Shown one piece after another: positions 1 to 9,435 of a stretch of 64,000 bases of DNA. The stretch spans positions 461,531 to 525,530 of the forward strand of contig NZ_JAKMAJ010000001.1 in assembly GCF_022378355.1 (NCBI RefSeq), in the 5' to 3' direction. The number at the start of each line of letters is the position of its first letter. Position 1 is the first letter of the stretch. The position numbers and the translations under genes were made by a program. The notes beneath the pieces are model-generated. The model was not told the origin of the DNA, ran no database searches, and worked only from the letters and a program-made list of their open reading frames with translations. Source of the stretch: Brenneria bubanii. GTDB lineage: Bacteria; Pseudomonadota; Gammaproteobacteria; Enterobacterales; Enterobacteriaceae.

Positions 1-465
1 GGCAATGAAGCCGACGATCTGGCGGCGACGTTAGCCAGCAAAGTAGCGGAATCCGGCTATCAGGCAACGATTGTCTCCACCGACAAGGGGTACTGTCAGC
101 TACTGGCGCCAACGATCCAAATCAGAGATTACTTTCAAAAACGCTGGTTGGATTTGCCTTTTGTCGAGCGGGAGTTTGGCGTATTACCGCAACAGCTCCC
201 CGACTATTGGGGTCTGGCGGGGATCGGCAGCAGCAAGATTCCGGGAGTTAGCGGCATCGGCCCCAAAAGCGCGGTGCAGCTGCTGCAACAGAGCGGTAGT
301 CTGGATGCGCTTTATCAGCAGTTGGACAACGTGCCGGAAAAGTGGCGCGCCAGGCTTCAACAACAGCAGGAAATGGCATTTATCAGCCGCAGGGTCGCGA
401 CGCTCAGTAAGGATCTATCGCTGCATGGCAATCTTCAGCAGTTAAGGCTGCCGCCCGCGCACTGA
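1..465 (+). CDS. xni: Flap endonuclease Xni (exonuclease IX), 3' part
   Basis: The reading frame is open from base 1 and ends with TGA at 463-465, so the N-terminus lies outside the window. About 154 residues are visible. They begin with the acidic helix [12 protein letters not shown], continue with a metal-site strand [10 protein letters not shown], and then show a helix-hairpin-helix stretch around [16 protein letters not shown], all typical of 5' nuclease/flap endonuclease folds. Xni is a Pol I small-fragment-like structure-specific nuclease in the cytoplasm and lacks one of the two metal sites of the polymerase-linked enzymes. Next to rlmM and ygdD it sits in the same place as E. coli xni. 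Identity is secure; only the missing 5' end limits the call. Confidence 0.93.
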   Translation, partial: GNEADDLAATLASKVAESGYQATIVSTDKGYCQLLAPTIQIRDYFQKRWLDLPFVEREFGVLPQQLPDYWGLAGIGSSKIPGVSGIGPKSAVQLLQQSGSLDALYQQLDNVPEKWRARLQQQQEMAFISRRVATLSKDLSLHGNLQQLRLPPAH

Positions 466-521
466 GAGCAGCCAAATCCGGCAGAAGATTTTGCCCAAGG
501 GGGCGCGCCGGATTCTTACGC

Positions 522-544
522 CGGCGTATGCAGCGCATACGCCG
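522..544. repeat. Perfect inverted repeat downstream of xni
   Basis: Arms CGGCGTATGC (522-531) and GCATACGCCG (535-544) pair perfectly around a 3-base loop. No T-run follows on either strand, so it is not a classical rho-independent terminator. It lies between the convergent ends of xni and rlmM and may protect or terminate the transcripts, or be a REP-like unit. Confidence 0.5.
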
Positions 545-670
545 TTTACCTTAGCAAGCCAGGCCGGCGGCAAAAGCCAGATTCTGATGAGATTCATCTT
601 CACTCATTTTTTACGCCCCAAACGCAAACTGCAGGGCATACGGCGAGCCGTTAAATCACACCACGACGCG

Positions 671-1771
671 CTAGCGCTCATCGCGCCTGCCGGGCACCGC
701 TGACCATAAGCGGCGGGCATGGATGGTCACCTCTTCGCGGTCATGGTAGAGCTGCTTGGCATGAACTTCCGCATTGATGCCGTTTTCCGCCAGCCGCTCG
801 CGCAATAACGCCAGGTTCTGAGAAACTTCCTCATAACGTTTTTTCATCGGCAGTTTCAGGTTAAATATCGCTTCCCGACACCAGCCTTTTACCAACCAGT
901 CGGCGATCAGGCTGGTAACCTTGGCCGGTTTTTCCACCATATCGCATACCAGCCAGTAAACGTTATTACGCGGCGGTTCGAAACGAAAACCGTCGGCCTG
1001 ATGATGCATTACCTGCCCGGTATCCATCAGGCTTGGCGCCATCGGGCCGTTATCCACTGCGTGAACCATCATGCTGCGTTTTACCAACTGATAAGTCCAA
1101 CCGCCGGGACAGGCGCCCAAATCGACGGCATACATACCGCTGCCCAAACGCTCATCCCACTCGTCGTCGGGAATAAAAACGTGAAAAGCCTCTTCAAGTT
1201 TTAGCGTGGAACGACTGGGCGCGTCGGAAGGGAATTTGAGGCGGGGAATGCCCATATAAAACGGTGAATTATTGTTGCCGTAGGAATATCCCACATAGCA
1301 ACAGCCGGGCGCGATAAACAGCACATGCAGCACCGGACGATCGGCTTTCTCATGGCCCAACAGAATTTTATTCTCACGCAACGCGGCGCGCAAAGGGACG
1401 GTGAATTTGCGGCAGAACTTCATCAGTTCCTTGCTTTCATTGGTATCCGGAACCTCAACCCGCAGATCGCCGGCCCGCGCAATCGCGCCGGTCAGCATGC
1501 CGACAATCGGAGTGATGCGATCATCAGGCGAAAGATCGCGCAGCAGTTCACCGCTGACAAACATTTGACGGGCAAAAATCAGCTCATGAAAAGGCAGTTC
1601 TTTTATCAAGCGATCGGCATCTTCATGCTGATAGCACTCAAAGATCACATAGCCGCTGTTATCTTTCACCCGAACAAAACCGTAGGCGTTATATTGCGCG
1701 GCTTTTTCGGTAATTTCCGCGGCGCACTCTTTTTCAAACCCAGGACGGCAGTACAAAATAACTTTATTCAT
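671..1771 (-). CDS. rlmM: 23S rRNA 2'-O-ribose C2498 methyltransferase RlmM
   Basis: 366 residues starting [16 protein letters not shown], the same length as E. coli RlmM. A longer reading to 1807 is open, but the family start is the ATG at 1769-1771. An N-terminal THUMP-like RNA-binding part is followed by a Rossmann methyltransferase with the SAM loop [15 protein letters not shown], the catalytic Lys/Asp positions in VCDMVEKP and [14 protein letters not shown], and a conserved end in GGRRDER-like residues (PGRRDER here). RlmM methylates the ribose of C2498 in 23S rRNA before subunit assembly. The start overlaps the end of ygdD by 8 bases, so the two are translationally coupled. Confidence 0.96.
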   Translation of the reverse strand: MNKVILYCRPGFEKECAAEITEKAAQYNAYGFVRVKDNSGYVIFECYQHEDADRLIKELPFHELIFARQMFVSGELLRDLSPDDRITPIVGMLTGAIARAGDLRVEVPDTNESKELMKFCRKFTVPLRAALRENKILLGHEKADRPVLHVLFIAPGCCYVGYSYGNNNSPFYMGIPRLKFPSDAPSRSTLKLEEAFHVFIPDDEWDERLGSGMYAVDLGACPGGWTYQLVKRSMMVHAVDNGPMAPSLMDTGQVMHHQADGFRFEPPRNNVYWLVCDMVEKPAKVTSLIADWLVKGWCREAIFNLKLPMKKRYEEVSQNLALLRERLAENGINAEVHAKQLYHDREEVTIHARRLWSAVPGRRDER

Positions 1772-2159
1772 GGCGTTCAGCCTTCCTCTTGAGACGCAAT
1801 GCGCCAACCAACATCAATAACCACCCGGCGAGAAAACAGAATCCGCCAATCGGCGTTACATAGACCCAGAGCTTCAGATTAGAAAGCGCCAGGCAATATA
1901 AGCTGCCGCTGAACAATACCGTGCCTAATGCCAGAAAAACGCTGCTCCAGTAAAACCACAAATTGGTACGCTGATGCATCAGAATAGACAACGCCAGGAT
2001 AGCCAGCGTGTGAAATGCCTGATACTCCAGCCCGGTACGCAACCAGGCGAGCTCCGACGTCCCCAGCGTTTTGCTTAACACATGCGAAGCGAATGCCCCC
2101 AGGGCAACAAAAATAAAACCGCTGATAGCGGAAAAAATCAGCATAAAACGACTATTCAT
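1764..2159 (-). CDS. ygdD: DUF423 inner-membrane protein YgdD
   Basis: 131 residues with four predicted membrane segments: residues about 5-25 ([18 protein letters not shown]), 50-65, 70-92 and 98-122. The [10 protein letters not shown] motif near residue 25 is characteristic of the DUF423 family. The function of the family is unknown. The gene precedes rlmM on the same strand and overlaps it by 8 bases, an arrangement conserved in enterobacteria. Confidence 0.93.
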   Translation of the reverse strand: MNSRFMLIFSAISGFIFVALGAFASHVLSKTLGTSELAWLRTGLEYQAFHTLAILALSILMHQRTNLWFYWSSVFLALGTVLFSGSLYCLALSNLKLWVYVTPIGGFCFLAGWLLMLVGALRLKRKAERHE

Positions 2160-2266
2160 TATCGATATCCGATTTGATGCCTACTCCGTAGGCGTAAATT
2201 GTCTCAAGACGGCACCCGGATCCATTCTCGCAGTTTTGTAAGGCGTATTGATTACGCCTTTTCTTC

Positions 2267-3190
2267 TCAGCGCATACCGTTATTGTAACGAAAACGAAAC
2301 TTTTCCTGCTCGCTGGCTGCCCGAGCCAGAATCCAGTGCCGAAAGGCGGCTATTTTACCCAGTTCTGCCTGGCTGTCATGACATACCAGATAAAAAGCAT
2401 TTTTACTGACCAGAACATCGTTAAAGGGGCAGACCAATCGTCCCGCTTCCAGTTCGCTCTGCGCAATCACGTTATTCGCCAATGCCACCCCCTGACCGTG
2501 GATTGCCGCCTGTAATACCATGGCGCTGTGGCTGAAGATCGGCCCTTGCTGCACATTTATCTGAACGCCTAGCTGCCGGGTATAGGCCAACCAGTCACGC
2601 CGCGAGGCATCATGCAACAACGTATGCGCGCCCAGATCGGCCGGCGTTTTCAAAGGATGATCGCCGGTTAGCAGCGCGGGCGCGCAGACGGGCAGCAGAT
2701 ACTCGGCATAGAGTTTCTCGACCCGCAGTCCCGGCCAGTTGCCGCGCCCATAGAAAATGGCGACGTCCACGTCATCCGACAGGCGATCCTCATCGCGATC
2801 CACCGCCTGAATGCGCACATCGATTCCCGGGTATTCGGCATTAAAGCTCAGTAATCGAGGCACCAGCCAGTGAATAGCGAAGCTGGGAAGCAAACTAACG
2901 GTCAGCGCGCCCTTGGCGCTACGAGACTGCAACTTGCGCGTAGCCTCATTAAGCGAAGAAAAAATTTCTTTTATATCAAGATAATAACTTTGCCCCTCTT
3001 CCGTCAGCAGCAGAGAACGATTGCGCCGACGAAACAGTTTAAGCCCCAGGAAGTCCTCCAGCGACTTGATCTGATGGCTGACCGCCGCCTGGGTGACAAA
3101 TAACTCTTCCGCCGCTTTGGTAAAGCTCAGATGGCGGGCTGCCGCATCAAATACACGCAGGGAATTGAGCGGAGGGAGACGTTTCGACAT
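2267..3190 (-). CDS. gcvA: LysR-type regulator of glycine cleavage, GcvA
   Basis: 307 residues starting MSKRLPPLNSLRVFDAAARH. The open frame extends to 3226, but the ATG at 3188-3190 matches the family. Residues about 8-65 form the winged helix (LSFTKAAEELFVTQAAVSHQIKSLE is the recognition region) and the remainder is a LysR effector domain. GcvA activates gcvTHP when glycine is abundant and represses it with GcvR when it is scarce. It also activates the divergent sRNA gene gcvB, which starts 128 bases away here as in E. coli. Confidence 0.95.
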   Translation of the reverse strand: MSKRLPPLNSLRVFDAAARHLSFTKAAEELFVTQAAVSHQIKSLEDFLGLKLFRRRNRSLLLTEEGQSYYLDIKEIFSSLNEATRKLQSRSAKGALTVSLLPSFAIHWLVPRLLSFNAEYPGIDVRIQAVDRDEDRLSDDVDVAIFYGRGNWPGLRVEKLYAEYLLPVCAPALLTGDHPLKTPADLGAHTLLHDASRRDWLAYTRQLGVQINVQQGPIFSHSAMVLQAAIHGQGVALANNVIAQSELEAGRLVCPFNDVLVSKNAFYLVCHDSQAELGKIAAFRHWILARAASEQEKFRFRYNNGMR

Positions 3191-3282
3191 GAATGAAATT
3201 CTTTTATTTCCCGATAAATAACCCATGCAGGATGGTTACTTATCTATTAGTTTTTATAATCCGAAACATTATAATTTGTCCA

Positions 3283-3311
3283 TTGAGGATGTACCAGCAA
3301 ATACCTATATT
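3283..3311 (+). promoter_or_regulatory. gcvB promoter (sigma-70 type)
   Basis: A TTGAGG -35 box (3283-3288), a 17-base spacer and a TATATT -10 box (3306-3311) end six bases before the first base homologous to GcvB. The interval to gcvA also holds CTATTAG at 3244-3250, reminiscent of the GcvA half-site CTAAT read on the other strand. Confidence 0.65.
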
Positions 3312-3317
3312 AGCGCG

Positions 3318-3508
3318 ACTTCCTGAGCCGGAACGAAAAGTGCGGAGGGGTGACCTGAAGGGCTTTTGGCTTGTGGTTGTGATGTTGTGTTTGCTATTTT
3401 CTTGTCTGCCTGGACGGAGAAGGCAGCCTGGCTGCCTTTTTCAATTTCTGTGCATTTATGTTGTCTTCCTGACTTTATTACAGCACCGCAGATGCGGTGC
3501 TTTTTTTT
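3318..3508 (+). ncRNA. gcvB: Small regulatory RNA GcvB
   Basis: The 5' end ACTTCCTGAGCCGGAACGAA matches the start of E. coli GcvB. It is followed by the G/U-rich R1 seed region (about 3362-3395, containing TTTTGGCTTGTGGTTGTGATG), which base-pairs with mRNAs of ABC amino-acid and peptide transporters. A second stem (AAGGCAGCCTGGCTGCCTTT, 3420-3439) and a 3' terminator complete the RNA at about 191 nt. GcvB is Hfq-dependent and represses transport genes under rich conditions; its transcription depends on GcvA encoded divergently. The gene lies exactly between gcvA and ygdI, as in E. coli. Identity comes from sequence and synteny together. Confidence 0.95.
3483..3508 (+). terminator. Rho-independent terminator of gcvB
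   Basis: Stem GCACCGC (3483-3489) / GCGGTGC (3494-3500) with loop AGAT, followed directly by eight T residues (3501-3508). Confidence 0.92.
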
Positions 3509-3544
3509 GTTCCGCAGACGAAATGGTTTTTGCTGTCAATGCAA

Positions 3545-3766
3545 TTATTTGATTTCAACCATTTCTTTCACATTATCACGGTTGATCTGCTGATTCTGTC
3601 CGTATGCATCGGTATAACTGATCAAACCGGTTTCGTTATCAACCGCCGGCTTACCCTCGGAAACAATGGTGCGTCCATCATTAGTGTGCATGACGTAATT
3701 ACTCGAACAGGCGGTCAGAGAGAACGCCATGATAATAGCGGCAAAAATAGAGATTTTATTCTTCAT
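3545..3766 (-). CDS. ygdI: YgdI/YgdR-family lipoprotein (DUF903), YgdI position
   Basis: 73 residues. A lipoprotein signal with lipobox LTAC places the acylated Cys at residue 20. It is followed by a short DUF903 SH3-like domain with the family motif SSNYVMHTNDGRTIVSEGKP. It is expected to be anchored in the outer membrane; its function is unknown. A paralogue with the same domain, ygdR, lies at 46399-46620. The location after gcvB identifies this copy as YgdI. Confidence 0.9.
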   Translation of the reverse strand: MKNKISIFAAIIMAFSLTACSSNYVMHTNDGRTIVSEGKPAVDNETGLISYTDAYGQNQQINRDNVKEMVEIK

Positions 3767-3949
3767 AGTTAACTCCGATTGAACAAAAACGCTGTATTTT
3801 TAATTCTTAACATCAATAAATTCTAAAAATTAACAATTTAAAGCATAGTAAAATTTGGTCAGTTTGCCAGAAAATAACGTCAAGAATCATCCTAAACTTG
3901 TTTCACTCATGAAAATGGGACAGGATCTGACGCCTAAAAGAGGATGCTC

Positions 3950-5155
3950 ATGACACCGTTCAACGCCACAACTTTCCGCCGGCAGTTTCCTGCGCTCACA
4001 CACCCCGGCGTATACCTTGACAGTGCGGCCACCATATTAAAACCCCAGACGGTCATCGATACCGTCCAACAGTTTTATTGCGAGGAGAACGGCACGGTTC
4101 ATCGTAGCCAACACCGGGCGGCCCAGAGCCTGACCCGGCGCTTTGAGCAGGCCCGGGAGCAGGTTGCGGCGCTAATCGGCGCCGCCGATCCGCGCGCCAT
4201 CATCTGGACCAAAGGCGCGACGGAAGCCATTAACCTGGTCGCCCAGAGTTATGCCCGCCCGAGACTGCATCCTGGCGATGAGATTGTGGTCAGCGAGGCT
4301 GAACATCACGCTAACCTGATCCCCTGGCTGATAGTGGCGGAACAAACCGGCGCTCGCGTGATAAAGTTGCCCATCGGCCCGGATTTATTGCCTGATATCA
4401 AGCAACTACCTCAGCTATTGAATGCCAGAACGCGAGTTCTGGCGCTGGGTCACATGTCCAACGTCACCGGCGGCGTCCCCGACCTGGCCGCCGCGATTCA
4501 ACGGGCTCATCAATATGGCGCGGTGACCATGATCGATGGCGCTCAGGGCATGGCGCACGCGCCTCCCGATGTACAGGCATTGGATATCGATTTCTATGCG
4601 TTCTCGGGGCATAAACTGTATGCGCCAACCGGTCTCGGTGTTTTGTATGGCAAGCCGACGTTGCTGGAAAGCATGGCGCCATGGCAAGGGGGCGGAAAGA
4701 TGATGACGCAGGTCTCTTTTGACGGCTTCACGCCCCAGCCGATTCCTCATCGGTTTGAAGCCGGTACGCCGCATATCGCCGGAGTTATGGGCCTGTCCGC
4801 CGCAATGACGTGGCTATCCCGACAGGACTGGCGGGCGGCGGAATACTATAGCCGACAGTTGGCGCGACAGGCGGAAGAGCGGCTGGCGCAATTTCCCGGC
4901 TTTCGCAGCTTTCGTTGTAGTGATGCCAGCGTACTGTCTTTTGAGTTTTCCGGCCTTCACCACAGCGATCTGGTAACGTTACTGGCTGAAAGCGGGATCG
5001 CGCTGCGCGCCGGTCATCATTGCGCCCAACCATTAATGGCGGCGCTGGGCGTCAATGGCACGCTGCGTGCTTCATTCGCCCCTTATAATAATGAGCAGGA
5101 CATCGACGCCCTGATTGCCGCCGTCGGCACGGCGTTTGATTTACTGACGGACTAA
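3950..5155 (+). CDS. csdA: Cysteine desulfurase CsdA
   Basis: 401 residues. Two in-frame ATGs (3944 and 3950) follow the Shine-Dalgarno AAAAGAGG (3935-3942); 3950 has the better 7-base spacing and fits the family start. It is a PLP aminotransferase class V fold with a His-rich cofactor stretch ([11 protein letters not shown]), the PLP-binding Lys in [10 protein letters not shown], and the persulfide-forming Cys358 in RAGHHCAQP. CsdA removes sulfur from cysteine and passes it to CsdE and on to TcdA/CsdL, a sulfur relay separate from Isc and Suf. csdE follows 11 bases downstream. Confidence 0.96.
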   Translation: MTPFNATTFRRQFPALTHPGVYLDSAATILKPQTVIDTVQQFYCEENGTVHRSQHRAAQSLTRRFEQAREQVAALIGAADPRAIIWTKGATEAINLVAQSYARPRLHPGDEIVVSEAEHHANLIPWLIVAEQTGARVIKLPIGPDLLPDIKQLPQLLNARTRVLALGHMSNVTGGVPDLAAAIQRAHQYGAVTMIDGAQGMAHAPPDVQALDIDFYAFSGHKLYAPTGLGVLYGKPTLLESMAPWQGGGKMMTQVSFDGFTPQPIPHRFEAGTPHIAGVMGLSAAMTWLSRQDWRAAEYYSRQLARQAEERLAQFPGFRSFRCSDASVLSFEFSGLHHSDLVTLLAESGIALRAGHHCAQPLMAALGVNGTLRASFAPYNNEQDIDALIAAVGTAFDLLTD

Positions 5156-5166
5156 CGAAGCCAACC

Positions 5167-5613
5167 ATGAGTGATATGACCCAGACTCGCCATCCCTTCG
5201 GTCATCTGATAAGTGCCGATGACCTGAAAATACGTTTTGATGCCTGCCGTTCATGGGAAGAGCGCTATCGGCAGTTGATTTTATTAGCCAAACAACTCCC
5301 GCCCCTGCCGGAAACATTAAAGACCGATACGATTTCGCTGTCCGGCTGTGAAAATCGGGTCTGGCTGGGGTATCAACGTCAGGAAAACGGCGTTCTACAT
5401 TTTTATGGCGACAGCGACGGGCGGATTGTACGTGGATTGCTCGCGGTATTATTAACCGCGGCGGAAGGGAAAACCGCGGACGCGTTACTCAGAGAAGATC
5501 CGCTGGCGCTGTTCGATACGCTGGGACTGCGCGCGCAGCTCAGCGCATCGCGCTCAAGCGGTTTAGCCGCGCTGGCCGACAGAATACAGGCCATCGCGGC
5601 AGCATGCGACTGA
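5167..5613 (+). CDS. csdE: Sulfur acceptor protein CsdE
   Basis: 148 residues of the SufE/CsdE fold. The sulfur-accepting Cys61 lies in the loop [12 protein letters not shown], as in E. coli CsdE. It accepts persulfide sulfur from CsdA and stimulates its desulfurase activity. It forms an operon with csdA and ends 25 bases from the convergent tcdA stop codon, with no hairpin between them. Confidence 0.96.
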   Translation: MSDMTQTRHPFGHLISADDLKIRFDACRSWEERYRQLILLAKQLPPLPETLKTDTISLSGCENRVWLGYQRQENGVLHFYGDSDGRIVRGLLAVLLTAAEGKTADALLREDPLALFDTLGLRAQLSASRSSGLAALADRIQAIAAACD

Positions 5614-5638
5614 TAGCCGCATCGCTCATACAAGGTGG

Positions 5639-6469
5639 TTATTTTGTCGCCTGACTTTCGCTAATCGACTGACGCTTGGCTCTGGCCATCATTTTTTTCA
5701 GCGCGTGGGAAACCGCGACAAAGCCGAACGTCGCCGTGACCATCGCGGCGGCGCCGAAACCAGACGCGCAATCCATGCGTTTCACTCCCTCGGCGGTGCT
5801 GCGTGACGCGCATACCGAGCCGTCGGGCTGCGGGTAAACCAGCGGCTCGCTGGAAAATACGCAATCAATACCCAGCCGCCCTTTACCATTTTTCACCACC
5901 TTAAAGTCATGCTTCAGCCGTTCACGCAGTTTGGCCGCCAGCGGATCCTGTATGGTTTTCGCCAAATCGGCCACTTCAATACGCGTAGGGTCGATTTGTC
6001 CGCCGGCGCCTCCGGTGGTCACCACCGGTATTTTATAACGACGGCAATACGAGAGCAGCGCGGCTTTCGGCCGCACGCTGTCTATGGCGTCAATCACATA
6101 GCTGAAATTACGATCCAGTAGCGCCTCAACATTCTCAGCGCTGATGAAATCATCCACACAGGTCACGTTGCATTCCGGATTAATCGCCAGAATACGTTCA
6201 GCCATGACTTCCGTTTTCGCCTGTCCGGTATGCTGACGCAACGCATGAATCTGCCGATTGGTGTTACTAACGCACACATCATCCATATCAATCAGGGTGA
6301 TGGCGCCGATGCCGGTTCGCGCCAGCGCCTCCGCCGCCCATGAACCGACGCCGCCGATACCAATCACACAGACATGCGCTTCGGAAAACAGCCTCAGCGC
6401 CTGCCGACCATACAAACGTGCAGTGCCGCCAAAGCGCTGTAAATAGGCTTCGGATAATTGCGTGCTCAT
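5639..6469 (-). CDS. tcdA: tRNA threonylcarbamoyladenosine dehydratase TcdA (CsdL)
   Basis: 276 residues from the ATG at 6467-6469 (MSTQLSEAYLQRFGG); three more codons upstream are open. It has an E1/ThiF-like ATP-binding fold with the nucleotide loop VIGIGGVGSWAAEALARTG, the metal/adenylate-binding stretch MDDVCVSNTNRQIHAL and a VIDAIDSV strand. TcdA converts t6A37 of ANN-decoding tRNAs to its cyclic form using ATP, with help from the CsdA-CsdE sulfur relay encoded convergently. A hydrophobic C-terminal segment (FGFVAVSHALKKMM) is shared with the E. coli protein, which associates with the membrane. Confidence 0.95.
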   Translation of the reverse strand: MSTQLSEAYLQRFGGTARLYGRQALRLFSEAHVCVIGIGGVGSWAAEALARTGIGAITLIDMDDVCVSNTNRQIHALRQHTGQAKTEVMAERILAINPECNVTCVDDFISAENVEALLDRNFSYVIDAIDSVRPKAALLSYCRRYKIPVVTTGGAGGQIDPTRIEVADLAKTIQDPLAAKLRERLKHDFKVVKNGKGRLGIDCVFSSEPLVYPQPDGSVCASRSTAEGVKRMDCASGFGAAAMVTATFGFVAVSHALKKMMARAKRQSISESQATK

Positions 6470-6550
6470 TACAACCAACCTTTATGAGAAAATAAGGGAA
6501 TTAACGACAATCTTTGACATCAGCCGTACGCTCGCCATAAGCGAGCGGCA

Positions 6551-6585
6551 AAAAGCCGCGCCAATCATAAAGGATTGGCGCGGCT
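6551..6585 (-). terminator. Terminator of the bisC-like molybdoenzyme gene
   Basis: A perfect 13-base-pair stem, AGCCGCGCCAATC (6554-6566) / GATTGGCGCGGCT (6573-6585), has a 6-base loop. Read on the minus strand it is followed by a T-run (A residues 6551-6554 on the plus strand). It lies 83 bases beyond the stop codon. A second hairpin, CGCTCGC (6529-6535) / GCGAGCG (6541-6547), sits just behind it. Confidence 0.85.
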
Positions 6586-6667
6586 GATGACAAACCGGAA
6601 TCGAAATACGCGCGCGACCAGCGCAACGAAATGGCCATGCGCATTCCCGTCATTCAGTATCCGGCAC

Positions 6668-8926
6668 CTATACCGGCACCACCTCGACCAGACAACTCAT
6701 GGCGTTCGGGCCTTGCGTCAGCGAGGAGGTGCCGATATCCAGCGTCAGTACGTTAGCATTGCCGGCCTGCTCGATCGAATGCCATTTTTTCTGTCCGAAA
6801 CCAGGTTCAAACCAGGCGCCGGTAGACATGATCACCACCCCTGGCATCACGCCGTCGGTAATCTGAACGCCGGCCAAAATACGCCCGCGCGCGTTTTTGA
6901 CTTCAACCTGGGTACGATCGCGAATATTGCGCGCCGCCGCATCCTGCGGATGCATATACAGCGTCTCCTTGCCGGCGGTTTTATTGGCCTCAACCTGCGG
7001 CGTCGTCGCCAGTTGGCTATGCAGCCGATCCGCCGGCTGAATGGAGATAAAGTGCAGCGGCCAGCGCTCCGCGGCAGGCGCGCCTAGCCATTCAACCGGC
7101 GGCCGCCATTCGGGATGCGGGGCGAAATCGGCATAGTCATAACCGGCGATGGCGGCGCTGAACAGTTCGATCTTGCCGCTTGGCGTTTGCAGCGCATGCT
7201 GCTGCGGGTCACGGCGAAAATCCTCAAATAAAACAAAGGGTTTATCATCCATCGGAATCTCAACATAACCTTTTTGCCAGAACGCATCGAATGACGGCCA
7301 GGATTGTCCGCTTTCCTGCTGTCTGGCCCGGCAGTCATCATAGAGCGTTGTCAGCCACTGCCGCTCGCTGCGGTTCTGAGTAAACTCGCCCCAATAGCCA
7401 AGCCGTTCCGCCAGCTCACTGAAAATGTCAAAATCATGGCGCGCCTGATGCCGGGGCGCGATCGCCTGGTGCATGGCGAAAATAAAACGATCGCGTGAAG
7501 AACCGCCAATATCATTACGCTCCAGCGTGGTGGTCACCGGCAGCACGATATCCGCCATCTGCGCCGCCGGGGTCCAGACGATATCCTGTACAATCACCGT
7601 ATCAGGCTTGCTCCATCCCGCCACCAGCCGGTTCAACTGCTGATGATGGTGGAACGGGTTTCCCCCGGCCCAGTGGATCAAATGCACATCAGGATAGGTA
7701 TGCGTCTCCCCTTGAAAGCTATATTCCTCACCGGGGTTGAGCAGCATATCGGCGATACGCGCCACGGGGATCGCTCGCCCGGCATTGGCGCTGGACGGCG
7801 AGGCCGGCGCAGGCGTCGCAATACGCTCATTGCCGACGCTGTTCATTGAACCATGACCGAACGAGAAACCGCCGCCCGGCAATCCAACCTGCCCCAGCAT
7901 CGACGACAGGGCAATCATCATCCAATAAGGCTGCTCGCCGCGATGCGCCCGCTGGACGGAATAGGAGCAGGTAATAAAGCTGCGCACGCCGATTAATTGC
8001 CTGGCCAGTCGTTCGATACGCGCGACCGAAATCCCGGTGATGTCGCTGGCCCAGGCCGGCGTTTTCGCCACCCCGTCGCTGCGGCCGCTGAGATAATCCG
8101 CCAGTTGTTCATAGCCGACGCAGTAGCGTTGCAAAAAGTCCCTGTCGTCAGCGCCCAGCCGTTGAATTTCGTATCCCAATGCCAGCATCAACGCGACATC
8201 GGTATTCGGACGGATCGGGATCCATTCCGCATTGACGAATTCCGGGCAGTCATCGCGCATCGGGCTGATGTTAATGACCGGAATGCCTTTCGCCACCAGC
8301 GTTTCCAGTGCCGGCTTCAACGTATGATGCCCGGCGCCGCCGGAGGCCACCTGCGCGTTTTTCAGCGCTAAACCGCCAAACGCGAGAAAAATATCACAAT
8401 GCTCGGCGACGCTGCGCCACTCCGTTACTTTCCCGGTCAACGGATGAAAGGTGCCGATAACATACGGCAGAAAAAACTGCGCCGCGCCCCAGCTATAGTT
8501 GCCCTGCTGATCCACCGCGCCGCCGCCGGAAAAGTAGAATCGCCGAACCTGGGAACGCGCATGGTGAAAGCGCCCGGCGGAAGACCAGCCATAAGACCCG
8601 GCGAATAACCCGTCAGCGCCATAGCGATCGCGGACGCGACGGTTCTCTTCGGCAAACAGATGCAGCGCGACATCCCAGTCGACCTCAATAAAATCCTCTT
8701 TGCCGCGCAGCGAACCATCGCTTTTCTCACGTTTTTGCAGCCAGGAACGACGTATCGCCGGCCGCCGGATACGACGATCCGAATAGACTAGCGGAGCAAT
8801 GGAATCAAGCATGGCCGAGGGGGCCGGATCGTCAGCAAAAGGCTCACAGCGAATCAATTTGCCATCTTCAACAACGGCGGTAAACGCGCCCCAGTGAGCC
8901 AGGTGTGGATAACGCTTAATCGGCAT
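6668..8926 (-). CDS. BisC/TorZ-type molybdopterin oxidoreductase (probable S- or N-oxide reductase)
   Basis: 752 residues starting MPIKRYPHLAHWGAF, with Shine-Dalgarno GAGG 6-7 bases upstream. It belongs to the DMSO reductase family, biotin sulfoxide/TMAO reductase branch. A Ser at the Mo-ligand position lies in GSYGWSSAGRFHHA (about residue 116). Later blocks are INISPMRDD, RPNTDVALMLALGYE, HRGEQPYWMMIALSSMLGQ, IHWAGGNPFHHHQ, DIVLPVTTTLERND and a C-terminal cofactor-binding domain. There is no Tat signal and no N-terminal Fe-S cysteine motif, so it is probably cytosolic like BisC, with thioredoxin-like or NADPH-dependent reduction. The natural substrate cannot be read from the sequence; biotin sulfoxide and methionine sulfoxide are the likeliest from the family. 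E. coli has no gene here between tcdA and mltA. Confidence 0.85.
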   Translation of the reverse strand: MPIKRYPHLAHWGAFTAVVEDGKLIRCEPFADDPAPSAMLDSIAPLVYSDRRIRRPAIRRSWLQKREKSDGSLRGKEDFIEVDWDVALHLFAEENRRVRDRYGADGLFAGSYGWSSAGRFHHARSQVRRFYFSGGGAVDQQGNYSWGAAQFFLPYVIGTFHPLTGKVTEWRSVAEHCDIFLAFGGLALKNAQVASGGAGHHTLKPALETLVAKGIPVINISPMRDDCPEFVNAEWIPIRPNTDVALMLALGYEIQRLGADDRDFLQRYCVGYEQLADYLSGRSDGVAKTPAWASDITGISVARIERLARQLIGVRSFITCSYSVQRAHRGEQPYWMMIALSSMLGQVGLPGGGFSFGHGSMNSVGNERIATPAPASPSSANAGRAIPVARIADMLLNPGEEYSFQGETHTYPDVHLIHWAGGNPFHHHQQLNRLVAGWSKPDTVIVQDIVWTPAAQMADIVLPVTTTLERNDIGGSSRDRFIFAMHQAIAPRHQARHDFDIFSELAERLGYWGEFTQNRSERQWLTTLYDDCRARQQESGQSWPSFDAFWQKGYVEIPMDDKPFVLFEDFRRDPQQHALQTPSGKIELFSAAIAGYDYADFAPHPEWRPPVEWLGAPAAERWPLHFISIQPADRLHSQLATTPQVEANKTAGKETLYMHPQDAAARNIRDRTQVEVKNARGRILAGVQITDGVMPGVVIMSTGAWFEPGFGQKKWHSIEQAGNANVLTLDIGTSSLTQGPNAMSCLVEVVPV

Positions 8927-9435
8927 GACGACCTCATGGCGGATAGTTAGCAAGATATGTAATATCCTGAACTATATCCAATCAATGAAACAGTGAATAG
9001 TTTTATATAAATAGCAATAAATCAGGTAACGAAAGTTAATTATCGACAATGAGTGATTTACCGCCTTAATAACCATGAAGAAACTAATGCCACAGGAAAT
9101 ACATTTTGCATTACAGGGCAACACCTCGTCGTTTTGAACAAGGCAAGGCCGGCTCATTCAACGCCGATAGCCTCCTGTCATTTGACAGGATAAAGGTCTT
9201 TCGGCCAGGTAAATAACATCGCCCGGATAGCGATAATCCGACAGCGCAAAAGCAAATGAATAACCTTATAAATACCCGGTTATTCTTAATGCCATATAAA
9301 GCGGAAGGTAATTAAAGCGACGGCATCCCGGTAGAAAAATAAATGATCGCGGCGTTCGGATAAGAAATTAAAAATAAGCATGGCGCTTACCCGCAGCATA
9401 AGTGCCTGCCGCGGGCAGATGAAATAACAGGAAGG
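8927..9435. other. AT-rich intergenic region between the bisC-like gene and mltA
   Basis: No credible gene in 509 bases; a 61-codon minus-strand frame (8972-9157) is Cys-rich and has no ribosome binding site. The stretch is richer in A and T than its flanks and should carry the promoter of the bisC-like gene. It contains a perfect palindrome (listed separately) and a small hairpin CTGCC/GGCAG at 9406-9418 just beyond the mltA stop. Confidence 0.5.
9173..9190. promoter_or_regulatory. 18-bp perfect palindrome upstream of the bisC-like gene
   Basis: TCCTGTCA (9173-9180), TT, TGACAGGA (9183-9190): a perfect dyad of operator size, about 250 bases upstream of the molybdoenzyme start. No T-run follows. 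It could be an operator for an unlinked regulator; this is inference. Confidence 0.35.

Noticed and set aside
8972-9157. 61-codon minus-strand frame upstream of the bisC-like gene
   Set aside because: No Shine-Dalgarno, odd Cys/aromatic composition, no match to any family I know.
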